DNA of 45,285 nt, from assembly GCA_009780245.1 (NCBI GenBank), contig WRAJ01000016.1:1-45285 (forward strand), given 5' to 3'. Numbering within the stretch: the stretch's first letter is position 1; each line of letters begins with the position of its first letter. The notes below the pieces were generated by a model. The model did no database searches and was not told the origin of the DNA. It was given only the letters and a program-made list of their open reading frames with translations. The translations under genes were made by a program, and so were the position numbers. Below are positions 15,356 to 25,121 of this stretch, piece after piece. This stretch comes from Turicibacter sp. Lineage in GTDB: Bacteria; Bacillota_I; Bacilli_A; MOL361; Turicibacteraceae.

Positions 15356-15390
15356 AAAGAGATAACTAAAAGCAAAGGTGGTTGACAAAC

Positions 15391-16596
15391 ATGTATAAAA
15401 CCGGCGAATTTGCAAAAATGTCTGGTGTTAGTATACGCACAATTCGGTATTACGATAGTAAAGGCTTGTTGACCCCTTCTGCTTATAATCAAGCAGGTCA
15501 TCGGTTATACACCGATGAAGATTTTTCTAAATTGAAACGGATCTTAGCACTGAAATACTTAGGCTTATCGCTTGAAGAAGTGATGAGCATTAAAGGCAGT
15601 GATTTTGAAAAAGAGAATGTGATTAAGACCCTTCAAATTCAAAAGCAAATTTTAAAAAACAAAATTTATAACATGAAACTTGTTTTAGCCTCTATCGAAG
15701 AAGCCGAAAACAATCTGACCAGAAATGGTGGCTTAGAATGGAGCGAAACGGTTGATATTGTACAGATCATTGAACACGAACGTGCCCTAAGACAAAAGTT
15801 TTTTGACTCATCTAGTTTAAGTGCTGAAATTGAATTTATCGAACAACTGGATTCAGATAAAAATTGGTATCAATGGGTTTTTGAGCGCTTGGTGTTTAAA
15901 AAAGAAGATCACATCTTGGATTTAGGTTGCGGTGAAGGTTCCTTGTGGTACAAAAACGAATCTCGCCTACCACCGTCATTAACTGTGACATTAACAGAAG
16001 TAACAGACGATTTGTTAAGTCATGCCAAGCAAAATTTGTTAGATAAATTTCCTCATTTTGAATTTGAAGTTGCACCACTTGAAAAGCTTAATTTTCCAGA
16101 TGAAAGCTTTGACGTGGTCATTGCTAATCACGTGCTCTTTTTTTCAAATCATGCCGATATCGTGTTAGCAGAAGTCAATCGTGTGCTCAAAAAAGGCGGT
16201 CGTTTTTATTGCTCCACCATCGCCAAAGAACACATGCAAGAGCTAGAACAATTAATTAAAAACTATAATGACAACATTAAGTTGGGGAAATCTGAACAAT
16301 TACAAAATTTTGGCTATGAGAAAGCAGTGGCCCTACTCGAGCAACAATTTACAAACGTTGAAGCGGAACATTATCATGATGAATTAGTCATTGATAGCAC
16401 AGACAGACTGTTTTTAAGTTACATTTACTCGATGCCGGGGCAAATGCTTGACATTGCCAGCAAAGAAAAAACGGAATTTGAAGCGTATTTGAAAAAACAA
16501 ATGCGCGATCACGGATCAGATTTTAAAATTTCCAATTCACATGTTTTATTTAGTAGCAAAAAAATGAACGAACATGAAGGAGAAGATGTTAAATGA
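15391..16596 (+). CDS. MerR-type regulator fused to a SAM-dependent methyltransferase
   Basis: A 401-residue fusion. Residues 1-70 are a MerR winged helix-turn-helix ([20 protein letters not shown], then [20 protein letters not shown]), and ~75-110 a coiled-coil dimerisation stretch. From ~160 comes a class I methyltransferase: motif [14 protein letters not shown], then [19 protein letters not shown] and [18 protein letters not shown]. MerR proteins usually carry a ligand-sensing C-terminus; here the sensor is an apparent enzyme. Its substrate is unknown. I take the ATG at 15391 (9 nt after AAAGGTGG); a TTG at 15382 abuts that site. It overlaps arcA by 4 nt (ATGA), so it is coupled to arginine deiminase and likely regulates this operon. 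Confidence 0.88.
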   Translation: MYKTGEFAKMSGVSIRTIRYYDSKGLLTPSAYNQAGHRLYTDEDFSKLKRILALKYLGLSLEEVMSIKGSDFEKENVIKTLQIQKQILKNKIYNMKLVLASIEEAENNLTRNGGLEWSETVDIVQIIEHERALRQKFFDSSSLSAEIEFIEQLDSDKNWYQWVFERLVFKKEDHILDLGCGEGSLWYKNESRLPPSLTVTLTEVTDDLLSHAKQNLLDKFPHFEFEVAPLEKLNFPDESFDVVIANHVLFFSNHADIVLAEVNRVLKKGGRFYCSTIAKEHMQELEQLIKNYNDNIKLGKSEQLQNFGYEKAVALLEQQFTNVEAEHYHDELVIDSTDRLFLSYIYSMPGQMLDIASKEKTEFEAYLKKQMRDHGSDFKISNSHVLFSSKKMNEHEGEDVK

Positions 16597-17807
16597 GTAT
16601 CAACGTTAGAAGTGAAATTGCACCACTTAAGAAAGTATTGTTACACCGGCCTGGGAAAGAGCTTGAGAACATGGCACCAGAATTTTTGGAAAGATTGCTA
16701 TTCGATGACATTCCTTATTTAAAGCGCGCCCAAGAAGAGCACGATGCATTTGCCGAACTACTAAGAAACAACGGCATCGAAGTGGTTTATTTGCATGAAT
16801 TAGCAGCGGTTGCGATTGAAGACCCAGAGATCAGAAAACAATTTATCTATCAATTCATTGTCGAAGCTGGCATCAAACATCCACGCTTAAAGGAAACCGT
16901 TTATCATTATCTAGACGAAATTAAGGACAATGAAGCCTTAATTAGGCGTACAATGGAAGGAATTCAGCACCAAGACCTTCCTGAAACGAACGAAGCAAAA
17001 GGACTAGCAGAACTAGCACCGAATGCTTACCCGTTTGTTGCCGATCCAATGCCAAACCTTTATTTCACGCGTGACCCGTTTGCGTCCATTGGAAACACGG
17101 CAAGTGTGAATAAAATGTACTCGGTGATGCGCGATCGCGAGGTCATTTATGCAGATTACATTTTCAACTATCACCCGGAATACGTCGGCACACAAAAATC
17201 GTATAAGCGCTACTTTGACTTTAGCATCGAGGGCGGAGACATCTTAACATTGAACGAAAAATTACTAGCGGTAGGGATTTCTCAACGTACACAAGCGGAA
17301 GCCATCGAAAAATTAGCCCAACAACTTTTCTTTGAGATGGCAGACAATACCGTTGAAACCATTCTTGCGTTTGACATTCCAAAAATTCGTGCTTACATGC
17401 ACCTTGACACGGTGTTTACGCAAATTGATCACGATAAATTCACCGTACACCCAGGCATCGAAGACACACTGGTTGTGTTTGAGCTAACAAAAGGCACAGA
17501 TGGCGAAATCCTCATCAAAGAAGAAAAAGGCTCTTTAGAAGAGATTTTGGAACGACATCTCGGTCATAAAGTAACCCTCATTCCATGTGGCGGTGGCGAC
17601 TATGTCATTTCCCAACGCGAACAATGGAACGACGGTTCAAACACGCTATGCATCCGTCCAGGGGAAGTCGTTGTTTATGGTCGAAACGATGTAACCAATG
17701 CACTGCTTGAAGAGCACGGCATTAAATTACACGTCATCCCATGTAGTGAGTTATCACGTGGACGCGGTGGACCAAGATGTATGTCAATGCCGTTAATTAG
17801 AGAATAA
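16593..17807 (+). CDS. arcA: Arginine deiminase
   Basis: A 404-residue enzyme that hydrolyses L-arginine to citrulline and ammonia. Catalytic and substrate residues of the family are in place: FTRDPF near residue 158, EGGD at 213-216, HLDTVFT with His270 and Asp272, and the nucleophile Cys396 in [10 protein letters not shown]. Normal length. It usually sits with arcB (ornithine carbamoyltransferase) and arcC (carbamate kinase), but neither is in this window. Here it is followed 24 nt later by the ornithine-degrading genes, which suggests it feeds that route. Confidence 0.97.
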   Translation: MSINVRSEIAPLKKVLLHRPGKELENMAPEFLERLLFDDIPYLKRAQEEHDAFAELLRNNGIEVVYLHELAAVAIEDPEIRKQFIYQFIVEAGIKHPRLKETVYHYLDEIKDNEALIRRTMEGIQHQDLPETNEAKGLAELAPNAYPFVADPMPNLYFTRDPFASIGNTASVNKMYSVMRDREVIYADYIFNYHPEYVGTQKSYKRYFDFSIEGGDILTLNEKLLAVGISQRTQAEAIEKLAQQLFFEMADNTVETILAFDIPKIRAYMHLDTVFTQIDHDKFTVHPGIEDTLVVFELTKGTDGEILIKEEKGSLEEILERHLGHKVTLIPCGGGDYVISQREQWNDGSNTLCIRPGEVVVYGRNDVTNALLEEHGIKLHVIPCSELSRGRGGPRCMSMPLIRE

Positions 17808-17831
17808 GAAAAGACAGGGTCGGTGAAATAG

Positions 17832-18890
17832 ATGGAAAATGTAAAAGTAATCATTTGGGGACTTGGCGCAATGGGAGGCGGCATGGCGCGTATGTTACTC
17901 AAGAAAAAAGGCGTTGATATCGTAGGCGGTATTGACATTGGCGATAAGATTGGTAAACCACTCCACGAAGTCATTGGCGTGGAAGCCTCTGAAAAAGCAA
18001 GTGTACCAGTCGGAACAGTTGAAGATTATATCACAGAAAAAAAAGCAGACATTGTCCTGCTTTGTACGGATTCTTTCACAACAAAATCGTTCGATAAGAT
18101 TAAGTTAATCGTTGAAAACAAAATGAACGTCATTACAAGCGCAGAGGAAATGGCTTACCCACAAGCGCAAAACCCAGAACTAGCAAAGCAGATGGACGAC
18201 CTAGCAAAAGCAAACGGTGTTTCCATTTTAGGAACGGGCATTAACCCAGGGTTAATGATGGATTTGCTCGTCGTGATGATGACCGGTTGTTGCGAAGAAA
18301 TCGAGCACATTACAGCGAAGCGCATCAATTCACTTTCGCCATTTGGTAAAGCCGTGATGGAAGAGCAAGGCATTGGCACGTCAGTTGCTGAATTTGAACA
18401 AGGCATCGCAGACGGCTCTATCGCTGGTCACGTTGGTTTTCATGAGTCGATTGCGATGGTGGCCGACGCGGTTGGTTGGCAGTTAGACGGAGAAATTCGC
18501 CAAACGATGGCAGCAATCGTGACGGACGTTGACCGTAAAGCACCGTACGGCGAGGCGTTAGCTGGACAAGTCGCAGGCGTTGCCATGAACGGTTACGGTA
18601 GCGTCGACGGTGAAGAAAAAATCGTCATGGAACATCCGCAGCAAATTGAACCGGAACAAGTGGGCGTCCACACAGGTGACTATGTGCAAATCAAAGGCAC
18701 ACCGCCAATTAACATGATGAACACGCCAGAGGTTGAAGGTGGCATTGGTACCATCGCCATGTGTGTCAACATGATTCCACAAGTGATCAACGCAACGCCT
18801 GGCTTAAAAACCATGCTTGACTTGCCAGTGCCGCGTGCCATCATGGGCGATATGCGCGATCGCATTGAGCGAGGTGATACACATGCCTAA
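17832..18890 (+). CDS. ord: 2,4-diaminopentanoate dehydrogenase
   Basis: A 352-residue NAD(P)-dependent enzyme of the reductive ornithine pathway that oxidatively deaminates (2R,4S)-2,4-diaminopentanoate to 2-amino-4-oxopentanoate and ammonia. The Rossmann start VIIWGLGAMGGGMARML and the segment GTGINPGLMMDLLVVMMTG are typical of the DAPDH/dihydrodipicolinate reductase-like family. Recognition is strengthened by the order of the genes after it (ortA, ortB, oraS, oraE). Its last 8 nt overlap the start of ortA. Confidence 0.94.
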   Translation: MENVKVIIWGLGAMGGGMARMLLKKKGVDIVGGIDIGDKIGKPLHEVIGVEASEKASVPVGTVEDYITEKKADIVLLCTDSFTTKSFDKIKLIVENKMNVITSAEEMAYPQAQNPELAKQMDDLAKANGVSILGTGINPGLMMDLLVVMMTGCCEEIEHITAKRINSLSPFGKAVMEEQGIGTSVAEFEQGIADGSIAGHVGFHESIAMVADAVGWQLDGEIRQTMAAIVTDVDRKAPYGEALAGQVAGVAMNGYGSVDGEEKIVMEHPQQIEPEQVGVHTGDYVQIKGTPPINMMNTPEVEGGIGTIAMCVNMIPQVINATPGLKTMLDLPVPRAIMGDMRDRIERGDTHA

Positions 18891-19185
18891 CACAGGTGAT
18901 TGGGTATTGATTCATTCACAAACATTAAAAAAAGAAGAACGAGCGCCACAAGTCCCTGCAGATACAAAAGAAGTACCATTAGAAATGTGGGTGAAAGGCG
19001 AATTGTTGGAACCGGCAGAAATAGGCGATGCGGTCACCGTTAAAACATTGACTGGGCGTTTAGAAACAGGGAAACTGATCGAAGTCAACCCGGTTTATCG
19101 CCACAGCTTCGGTGAGTTTGTTCCTGAACTCGTCACCGTCAGCCGCGAACTTCGCCAGTTGCTTGGAGGTGAACCACATGAGTAA
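18883..19185 (+). CDS. ortA: 2-amino-4-oxopentanoate thiolase, small subunit OrtA
   Basis: A 100-residue subunit that with OrtB cleaves 2-amino-4-oxopentanoate with CoA to acetyl-CoA and D-alanine. The sequence MPNTGDWVLIHSQTL, LKPxER-like KKEERAPQVPADTKEVPLEM and KLIEVNPVYRHSFGEFVPEL match the small OrtA family. I take the ATG at 18883 (GAGGTG upstream) rather than an earlier in-frame ATG inside ord, because family members begin close to the GDWV motif. The stop overlaps the ortB start by 8 nt. Confidence 0.93.
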   Translation: MPNTGDWVLIHSQTLKKEERAPQVPADTKEVPLEMWVKGELLEPAEIGDAVTVKTLTGRLETGKLIEVNPVYRHSFGEFVPELVTVSRELRQLLGGEPHE

Positions 19186-20587
19186 TAATAGTTATGAAGC
19201 GGTCATGGCACGTCGCGATGCCATTATGCGTGCTTCTGTTGGGATTGATTACAGCACCTTTAACACAGGAAGCATCGGCTTTGATTACGAGCAAATGATG
19301 AAAGAAACCAGCTACCCAATGGACGAAATGCGTCGCATCCAATCGTCCGTCGGCGTTGGGAGCACACCGATTATCGAGCTAAAAAATCTGACTGCCCTGG
19401 CGCGTAAATATGCGCCAGCTGGGAAAGGTGCACGCATCTTTATTAAAGACGAAGCCGCTAACGCATCGGGAAGCTTTAAAGATCGTCGGGCTTCCATTGC
19501 TGTGTATCACGCGAAAAAATTAGGTTACAAAGGTGTCATTGCCGCAACGAGTGGCAACTACGGCGCAGCCGTGGCCTCGCAAGCAGCCAAATACGGATTA
19601 GACTGTATCATTGTGCAGGAATGCTACGATTCAAACGCAAAAGGCCAGCCTGAAATCATTGAAAAAGCGAGGAAATGTGAAGCACTTGGTGCAGAAGTCG
19701 TTCAGCTAAGCGTTGGACCAGAGCTGTTTTATAAGTTTTTACTGCTCCTCGAAGAAACGGGCTACTTCAATGCTTCTTTGTATTCACCGTACGGGATTGC
19801 CGGCGTTGAAACGCTCGGTTATGAAATTGCGGAACAGTTTAAAGAAGAAGTTGGGAAACTCCCAGACATGGTCGTTTGTACGAACGCAGGTGGTGGCAAT
19901 TTAACCGGAACCGCGCGTGGCTTACACCAAGCAGGTGCCCACGATGTCCAAATCGTCGCAGCTAGTGTGGACCTTTCTGGGCTTCACATGGCATCGGACA
20001 AAGATTTCAACCGCAAGTCCTTTACAACCGGTCATACCGGGTTTGGCGTTCCTTTTACAAGCTGGCCGGATCGTTCAGACGTTCCTCGCTCCGCAGCAAG
20101 GCCGTTGCGTTATATGGATCGTTATGTCACGGTCAGTCAAGGTGAAGTCTTCTATATCACGGAAGCTCTTGCTACGTTAGAAGGACTTGAAAAAGGGCCT
20201 GCGGGGAATACCTCGTTAGCAGCGGCGTTCTCGCTGGCTAGTGAGCTCGACAAGGATCAAATTATTTTGGTGCAAGAAACGGAATACACGGGGGCTGGTA
20301 AGATGAGTCAACCGCAATTGTCGTTTGCTAGAGAGAATGGCATTGCCTTAAAATTCGGAGACCCGCGGACCGAGGTACCAGGGGAAAGCGTGATTTTGCC
20401 TGAGAATCCTTCGCTCATCAAGGCGGTGGATTTGGATTTGATGAAGCTAAGACGATCGCTGGTCAAAAACGCGTTGAAGCTTGTTGACACAAACGAAGTG
20501 TCTGAGATTGACTTAGCTTATTTAGCTGAAGAAACGAGACTACAGGTTGCAGATGTCAAAAAACTCATTGCCGAAATCAGTGGCTAA
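19178..20587 (+). CDS. ortB: 2-amino-4-oxopentanoate thiolase, PLP subunit OrtB
   Basis: A 469-residue PLP enzyme of the threonine synthase/tryptophan synthase beta fold. The PLP lysine is Lys101 in ASGSFKDRRAS; AATSGNYGAAVASQAAKYG and NAGGGNLTGTARGL are the phosphate-binding and substrate loops. It acts with OrtA. The ATG at 19178 has GGAGG 8 nt upstream and overlaps the end of ortA; longer in-frame extensions lie inside ortA and are not supported. Confidence 0.95.
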   Translation: MSNNSYEAVMARRDAIMRASVGIDYSTFNTGSIGFDYEQMMKETSYPMDEMRRIQSSVGVGSTPIIELKNLTALARKYAPAGKGARIFIKDEAANASGSFKDRRASIAVYHAKKLGYKGVIAATSGNYGAAVASQAAKYGLDCIIVQECYDSNAKGQPEIIEKARKCEALGAEVVQLSVGPELFYKFLLLLEETGYFNASLYSPYGIAGVETLGYEIAEQFKEEVGKLPDMVVCTNAGGGNLTGTARGLHQAGAHDVQIVAASVDLSGLHMASDKDFNRKSFTTGHTGFGVPFTSWPDRSDVPRSAARPLRYMDRYVTVSQGEVFYITEALATLEGLEKGPAGNTSLAAAFSLASELDKDQIILVQETEYTGAGKMSQPQLSFARENGIALKFGDPRTEVPGESVILPENPSLIKAVDLDLMKLRRSLVKNALKLVDTNEVSEIDLAYLAEETRLQVADVKKLIAEISG

Positions 20588-20611
20588 GATTAGAAAAGGA
20601 GTGGTGAATCG

Positions 20612-20980
20612 GTGAGTAATAAACGAGAAGATAATTACGAAGAAAGACGCGCACATTTGAAAGATTTATCGGATGCGCAGTTAAAAGATTTATTTTGGGA
20701 ACTTGGTGAAAAAATGGTTGAACCGCTACTCAAGTTAGGTTATGAGCATACAACCCCATCGATTGAGCGTTCGGTTTTGCTGCGGATGGGTTTTTCATCA
20801 ACCGAAGCGATGACCATTGTAACGGAAGTGTTAGCACGCGGTTTAATTGGTAAAGGCGCGGGGCATGTGGTTTATAAGTTGTCACAAGAAAAAGGGATGA
20901 GCATTCGTGAAGCAGGTGTTGCGCTTTGTGAAGGGCAACATTGGGACGAAGTCGTTCAGTTATTTAAGGAGGCGAAATAG
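20612..20980 (+). CDS. oraS: D-ornithine 4,5-aminomutase, small subunit OraS
   Basis: A 122-residue subunit of the adenosylcobalamin- and PLP-dependent aminomutase that moves the terminal amino group of D-ornithine from C5 to C4. The sequence (RRAHLKDLSDAQLKDLFWEL, then YEHTTPSIERSVLLRMGFSS and GHVVYKLSQEKGMSIREAG) matches the OraS family over its length. It begins with GTG, 11 nt after AAGGAG; no ATG lies nearby in frame. Two nt separate it from oraE, as expected for subunits made in equal amounts. Confidence 0.96.
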   Translation: MSNKREDNYEERRAHLKDLSDAQLKDLFWELGEKMVEPLLKLGYEHTTPSIERSVLLRMGFSSTEAMTIVTEVLARGLIGKGAGHVVYKLSQEKGMSIREAGVALCEGQHWDEVVQLFKEAK

Positions 20981-20982
20981 CA

Positions 20983-23193
20983 ATGAAAAAGTTGAATCCA
21001 AATGAGAAAATAAACATTCATGATATTTTGTCTGATTTAGAAAGCTATCGTCCGCGTCGAAAAGAATGGGTGTGGCGAAAACCAGTTCCGAACCAACACA
21101 TTCATGAGTTTGAGTATAAAGACATGGCTGAATCGTTAGAAAATAGCGTGCCTTTGCCATCAGCGAAGTATTTTGATTTGATCGACCCACAAGGAACGTC
21201 AAGCATTACCACCGAAATTGCTTCGGGACGTTTTGAGGATGATATCCGCCGAATGAGAATGGCGGCTTGGCACGGGGCGGATCACATCATGGTTATCCGT
21301 ACGGCTGGGCAATCGCATTTTGAGGGATTGATTGAAGGAACGCCACAAGGAACCGGTGGGATTCCGATTACAAGAAAGCAGCTTCGCGCCCAACGTAAAG
21401 CACTAGATTTGATTGAAGATGAAGTGGGACGTCCGATTAATTATCACAGTTATATTTCTGGCGTTGCAGGTCCTGAGATTGCGGTTATGTTCGCTGAAGA
21501 AGGCGTTAACGGGGCGCATCAGGACCCGCAGTACAACGTTCTTTATCGTAACATCAACATGGTGCGTTCGTTCGTTGATGCTTGTGAGGCGAAGACCATT
21601 ATGACGTGGGCAGGTATTGCCCAAATCGACGGTGCCCATAATGCTAACGCAACGGCTCGCCAAGCGTGGAAGGTGATGCCAGAGTTGATGGTGCAACACG
21701 CGATCAACTCGATTTTCTCTCATAAAGTCGGGATGAAAAAAGAAAACATTTGTTTATCAACGGTACCACCAACGGCACCACCAGCACCTTCTGTTTATTT
21801 AGATTTACCTTACGCGGTGGCGTTAAGAGATTTCTTTAGCGAATACCGCATGCGGGCGCAACAGAATACCAAGTACATGGAAGCCTCGCCACGAGAAGCG
21901 ACCGTGACACACACGTTAAACTTATTAATCTCGAAGTTGACACGCGCAGATATTCAGTCGACCATCACGCCAGACGAAGGGCGAAATGTCCCGTGGCACA
22001 TTTACAACGTCGAGGCGGTGGACACAGCGAAGCAAGTGTTCCAAGGCTTAGACGGCTTAATGGACATGGTTGAGTTAAAAGAAGACGGACCACTTCGTGA
22101 AAAAGCACGCGAAATCAAAGAACGTGCGGTGTTATTCATGGAAGAAATTTTAGAAGTCGGCGGTTATTTCGAAGCGGTGGAAAAAGGATTCTTTGTTGAT
22201 TCTGGTGAGTACCCTGAACGAAATGGCGATGGCATTGCGCGTCAAATCGACGGCGGTGTGAGCGTTGATACCGTGTTTAAGCGTGACGAAGATTACTTTG
22301 CTCCGGTCACGGCGCATTACGGGTACAACAACGTGGCGCAATACGACGAAGCCGCTGTTAGCGATCCCGCATCGCTCATTAATGGCACTACGTTTGAAGA
22401 CCCAGACAAGATCATTTACATTGACGAGTTAGATGAATTCGACAACGTGAATGTCCGCATGGAAGAAACAAAAGAGTTTAGAGAAAAAGACTTGATTAAA
22501 CCAGAAGCGGAATGGCTTGGTGATGGTACTGTCTTATTGACAATGATGATTCCAGAATCGGTGCGTGTCGCTGAATTTGCTGCTTTAGAAATGGCAAAGA
22601 AGATGAATTTAGAAGACCCAGTTGTCATTAACAAGGAGGTTCTTCAAGCAGCCGAAGGAACGCGCATTGAGCTGAAAGGCCGCTTGCCGTTTACGATCGA
22701 TAAAAACACGCTTGTGATTCCACCAGAGCCGATTATTTTATCAGAAGATGAAATCCGTGCTGACATTGAAGCACAGCCCATGCAAATTGTGTGTGGCACC
22801 GTTGGCGAGGACGAGCATTCAGTAGGATTACGTGAAATCATCGACATTAAGCACGGTGGGATTGAGAAGTATGGCATTAAAGTTCACTACATGGGAACAA
22901 GTGTACCGGTTGAAAAATTGGTAGATGCTGCGATTGAGTTAAACGCAGATGCGATCTTAGCTTCCACCATCATCAGTCACGATGACATTCATTATAAAAA
23001 CATGAAACGTATTCACGAATTGACGATTGAAAAAGGGGTGCGTGACAAAGTAACACTCATTGCAGGAGGGACGCAAGTGATTCCAGAACTCGCTGCGAAA
23101 AACGGCATGGATGCTGGTTTCGGACGCGGGACAAAAGGTGTTCATGTCGCAACGGCACTCGTTGAAAAGCGACGTGAACGTCGTGAAGATTGA
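20983..23193 (+). CDS. oraE: D-ornithine 4,5-aminomutase, large subunit OraE
   Basis: A 736-residue catalytic subunit. An N-terminal TIM-barrel region (~1-520) binds PLP and substrate. The C-terminal Rossmann domain (~595-730) binds cobalamin through DEHSVG: Asp610, His612 and Gly615 give the DxHxxG base-off motif. Further B12-domain signatures are the MGTSVPVEKLVDAA helix and DAILASTIISHDDIHY, with the loop LIAGGTQ. The PLP lysine is expected in the Rossmann domain but I do not assign its number. Preceded by AAGGAGGCG; ends 11 nt inside the start of glmL. Confidence 0.97.
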   Translation: MKKLNPNEKINIHDILSDLESYRPRRKEWVWRKPVPNQHIHEFEYKDMAESLENSVPLPSAKYFDLIDPQGTSSITTEIASGRFEDDIRRMRMAAWHGADHIMVIRTAGQSHFEGLIEGTPQGTGGIPITRKQLRAQRKALDLIEDEVGRPINYHSYISGVAGPEIAVMFAEEGVNGAHQDPQYNVLYRNINMVRSFVDACEAKTIMTWAGIAQIDGAHNANATARQAWKVMPELMVQHAINSIFSHKVGMKKENICLSTVPPTAPPAPSVYLDLPYAVALRDFFSEYRMRAQQNTKYMEASPREATVTHTLNLLISKLTRADIQSTITPDEGRNVPWHIYNVEAVDTAKQVFQGLDGLMDMVELKEDGPLREKAREIKERAVLFMEEILEVGGYFEAVEKGFFVDSGEYPERNGDGIARQIDGGVSVDTVFKRDEDYFAPVTAHYGYNNVAQYDEAAVSDPASLINGTTFEDPDKIIYIDELDEFDNVNVRMEETKEFREKDLIKPEAEWLGDGTVLLTMMIPESVRVAEFAALEMAKKMNLEDPVVINKEVLQAAEGTRIELKGRLPFTIDKNTLVIPPEPIILSEDEIRADIEAQPMQIVCGTVGEDEHSVGLREIIDIKHGGIEKYGIKVHYMGTSVPVEKLVDAAIELNADAILASTIISHDDIHYKNMKRIHELTIEKGVRDKVTLIAGGTQVIPELAAKNGMDAGFGRGTKGVHVATALVEKRRERRED

Positions 23194-24547
23194 TGTTTTA
23201 GTCGCTGAAATCGGCTCAACAACGACGGTTGTTAACGGTTTTGACAGCGTTCATACGGAAGAGCCCGTCTTTTTAGGACAAGGACAGGCACCCACTTCCG
23301 TGTTAGAAGGCGATGTTCGCATTGGCTTAAACGCAGCGATTAACGACTTCAAACAAAAACTCGGTGTTGACACTTTAGCGTACACCGAAATGTTCGCCAC
23401 ATCAAGCGCAGCTGGCGGCCTTCGAATGAGCGTGCACGGCCTTGTCTTTGACATGACCGTTCGTGCCGCCAAAGAAGCTGCGCTTGGGGCTGGCGCCATT
23501 GTCCATCAAGTCACAGCCGGGAAATTAAGACGCACCGATTTGAAAGCGCTAGCGGAATTGGATCCTAATATTATTCTGATCGCCGGTGGCGTTGATTACG
23601 GTGAGCGCGAAACGGCCATTGATAATGCCGAGAAAATTTCTAATCTTCAGCTTGAAATTCCGGTGATTTATGCGGGAAACATTGAAAACCAAGAAGAAAT
23701 GCGGTTGATTTTTGAAGATCAACCTTTGCATTTAGTTGAGAATGTCTTTCCCAAAATTGATGAACTCAACGTGGAACCAACGCGTAAAGTCATCCAAGAC
23801 GTCTTCGAAGCAAACATCATGCACGCGCCTGGTATGAACCACGTCTTTGACATGGTCACTGAAACGATTACCCCTACCCCAGGTGCTGTCATGCAAGCGG
23901 CAAAGCTCATTGCTAATCATCTTGGCGATGTGCTTGTCTTTGACGTTGGTGGCGCCACCACGGACATTCACTCTGTGACAAAAGGCTCTGAAGAACTCGG
24001 TCAAATCCAAGTGAGCCCTGAGCCAGTTGCCAAGCGTACCGTTGAAGGCGACCTTGGTGTTTATGTCAACTTTAAGAACGTCGTTGAGCTGATTGGCGCT
24101 GAAGTGTTGGCGAAAGAAGGGTTTGATTTAGAGGCTTTGAGCGAATCTTACAAGCAAATTCCGAAAAGCGAGGAAGAGAAACGTTTTGTTTCAAGGTTGA
24201 CCGAAGAAGCCGTGATGCTCGGCATGAAACGGCACGTTGGGAAAATCCGGCACGTGTATGGGCCGACCGGTCGTCAAACCCTGGTACAAGGAAAAGATTT
24301 AACTCAAGTTAAATACATCATCGGAACAGGTGGTGCGTTAACAAGGCTAAAAGGTGGTGCGGATATTTTAAACCGCATTGTCACGCAGCACAATCCAGAA
24401 CAACTACTATTGCCAAGTGCAGGCGCTAGTGTATTGCTCGATCACGATTACATCATGGCTTCGCTTGGTGTGCTATCATACAAATACGAAGCAGCGGCGC
24501 TGAGATTACTTAAGCAGTCGTTTGAAAAGGAGGTTGAGATGGGATGA
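23183..24547 (+). CDS. glmL: GlmL/MutL-family ATPase, probable chaperone of ornithine aminomutase
   Basis: A 454-residue protein of the GlmL (MutL) family, in the acetate kinase/hsp70-like ATPase superfamily. The two phosphate-binding motifs are AEIGSTTTVVN at the start and VLVFDVGGATTDIHS near residue 260; the adenosine loop is YIIGTGGALTRLKGGADIL. Members occur next to B12 mutases and are thought to reactivate or assemble them; for this one the partner is probably OraSE. I choose the GTG at 23183, giving MKIDVLVAEIG, as family members start just before the first phosphate loop. It overlaps oraE by 11 nt. Confidence 0.88.
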   Translation: MKIDVLVAEIGSTTTVVNGFDSVHTEEPVFLGQGQAPTSVLEGDVRIGLNAAINDFKQKLGVDTLAYTEMFATSSAAGGLRMSVHGLVFDMTVRAAKEAALGAGAIVHQVTAGKLRRTDLKALAELDPNIILIAGGVDYGERETAIDNAEKISNLQLEIPVIYAGNIENQEEMRLIFEDQPLHLVENVFPKIDELNVEPTRKVIQDVFEANIMHAPGMNHVFDMVTETITPTPGAVMQAAKLIANHLGDVLVFDVGGATTDIHSVTKGSEELGQIQVSPEPVAKRTVEGDLGVYVNFKNVVELIGAEVLAKEGFDLEALSESYKQIPKSEEEKRFVSRLTEEAVMLGMKRHVGKIRHVYGPTGRQTLVQGKDLTQVKYIIGTGGALTRLKGGADILNRIVTQHNPEQLLLPSAGASVLLDHDYIMASLGVLSYKYEAAALRLLKQSFEKEVEMG

Positions 24548-25089
24548 AAATCTACACACGAGGTGGGGACAAAGGCAAAACACAGTTGATCGGTTGCAAA
24601 GAAGTTCATAAACATTCGCAACGCATTGAAGCCTATGGCACACTCGATGAGGTGAATAGTTTTATTGGGCTTGCCCTAGCAAACGGGTTGAGTACTGAGG
24701 CTATGATGGATGAGCTTCACCGAATCCAGCATCTGCTGTTTGATTGTGGCACGGATTTGGCAACGCCGCCTGAGGCGATGACTGAAGGTCGCGTTCAGCA
24801 ACAACACGTGGATTGGCTCGAAGAAAGAATTGATCATTACACGTCGGTACTGCCGCCACTTCAAAGTTTTATTTTACCCGGTGGCTCTACCGGCGCTGCG
24901 CACTTGCACGTTGCTCGAACCGTCGCAAGACGAGCTGAGCGCGAGGTGATGCGATTATCAGCCACTGAAGCTGTTTATCCAGATACGATGTCCTTTATAA
25001 ACCGCTTGTCTGATTATTTATTTGTCGCCGCTAGGTTTATTAATCTTGAAGATGGGAAAGAGGAATACGTTTATCAATCGCAGAAATAA
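24544..25089 (+). CDS. pduO: PduO-type cob(I)alamin adenosyltransferase
   Basis: A 181-residue enzyme that transfers adenosyl from ATP to cob(I)alamin, giving the adenosylcobalamin needed by OraSE. The family motifs are present: KIYTRGGDKGKT (ATP loop), EAYGTLDEVNSFIG, ILPGGSTGAAHLHVARTVAR with RRAEREV, and FINRLSDYLFVAAR. The ATG overlaps the glmL stop by 4 nt. Its placement between aminomutase and racemase genes points to dedicated local cofactor supply. Confidence 0.95.
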   Translation: MKIYTRGGDKGKTQLIGCKEVHKHSQRIEAYGTLDEVNSFIGLALANGLSTEAMMDELHRIQHLLFDCGTDLATPPEAMTEGRVQQQHVDWLEERIDHYTSVLPPLQSFILPGGSTGAAHLHVARTVARRAEREVMRLSATEAVYPDTMSFINRLSDYLFVAARFINLEDGKEEYVYQSQK

Positions 25090-25121
25090 AAGATGTTTAG
25101 AAAGGCAGGTGTTCGAAGCCG

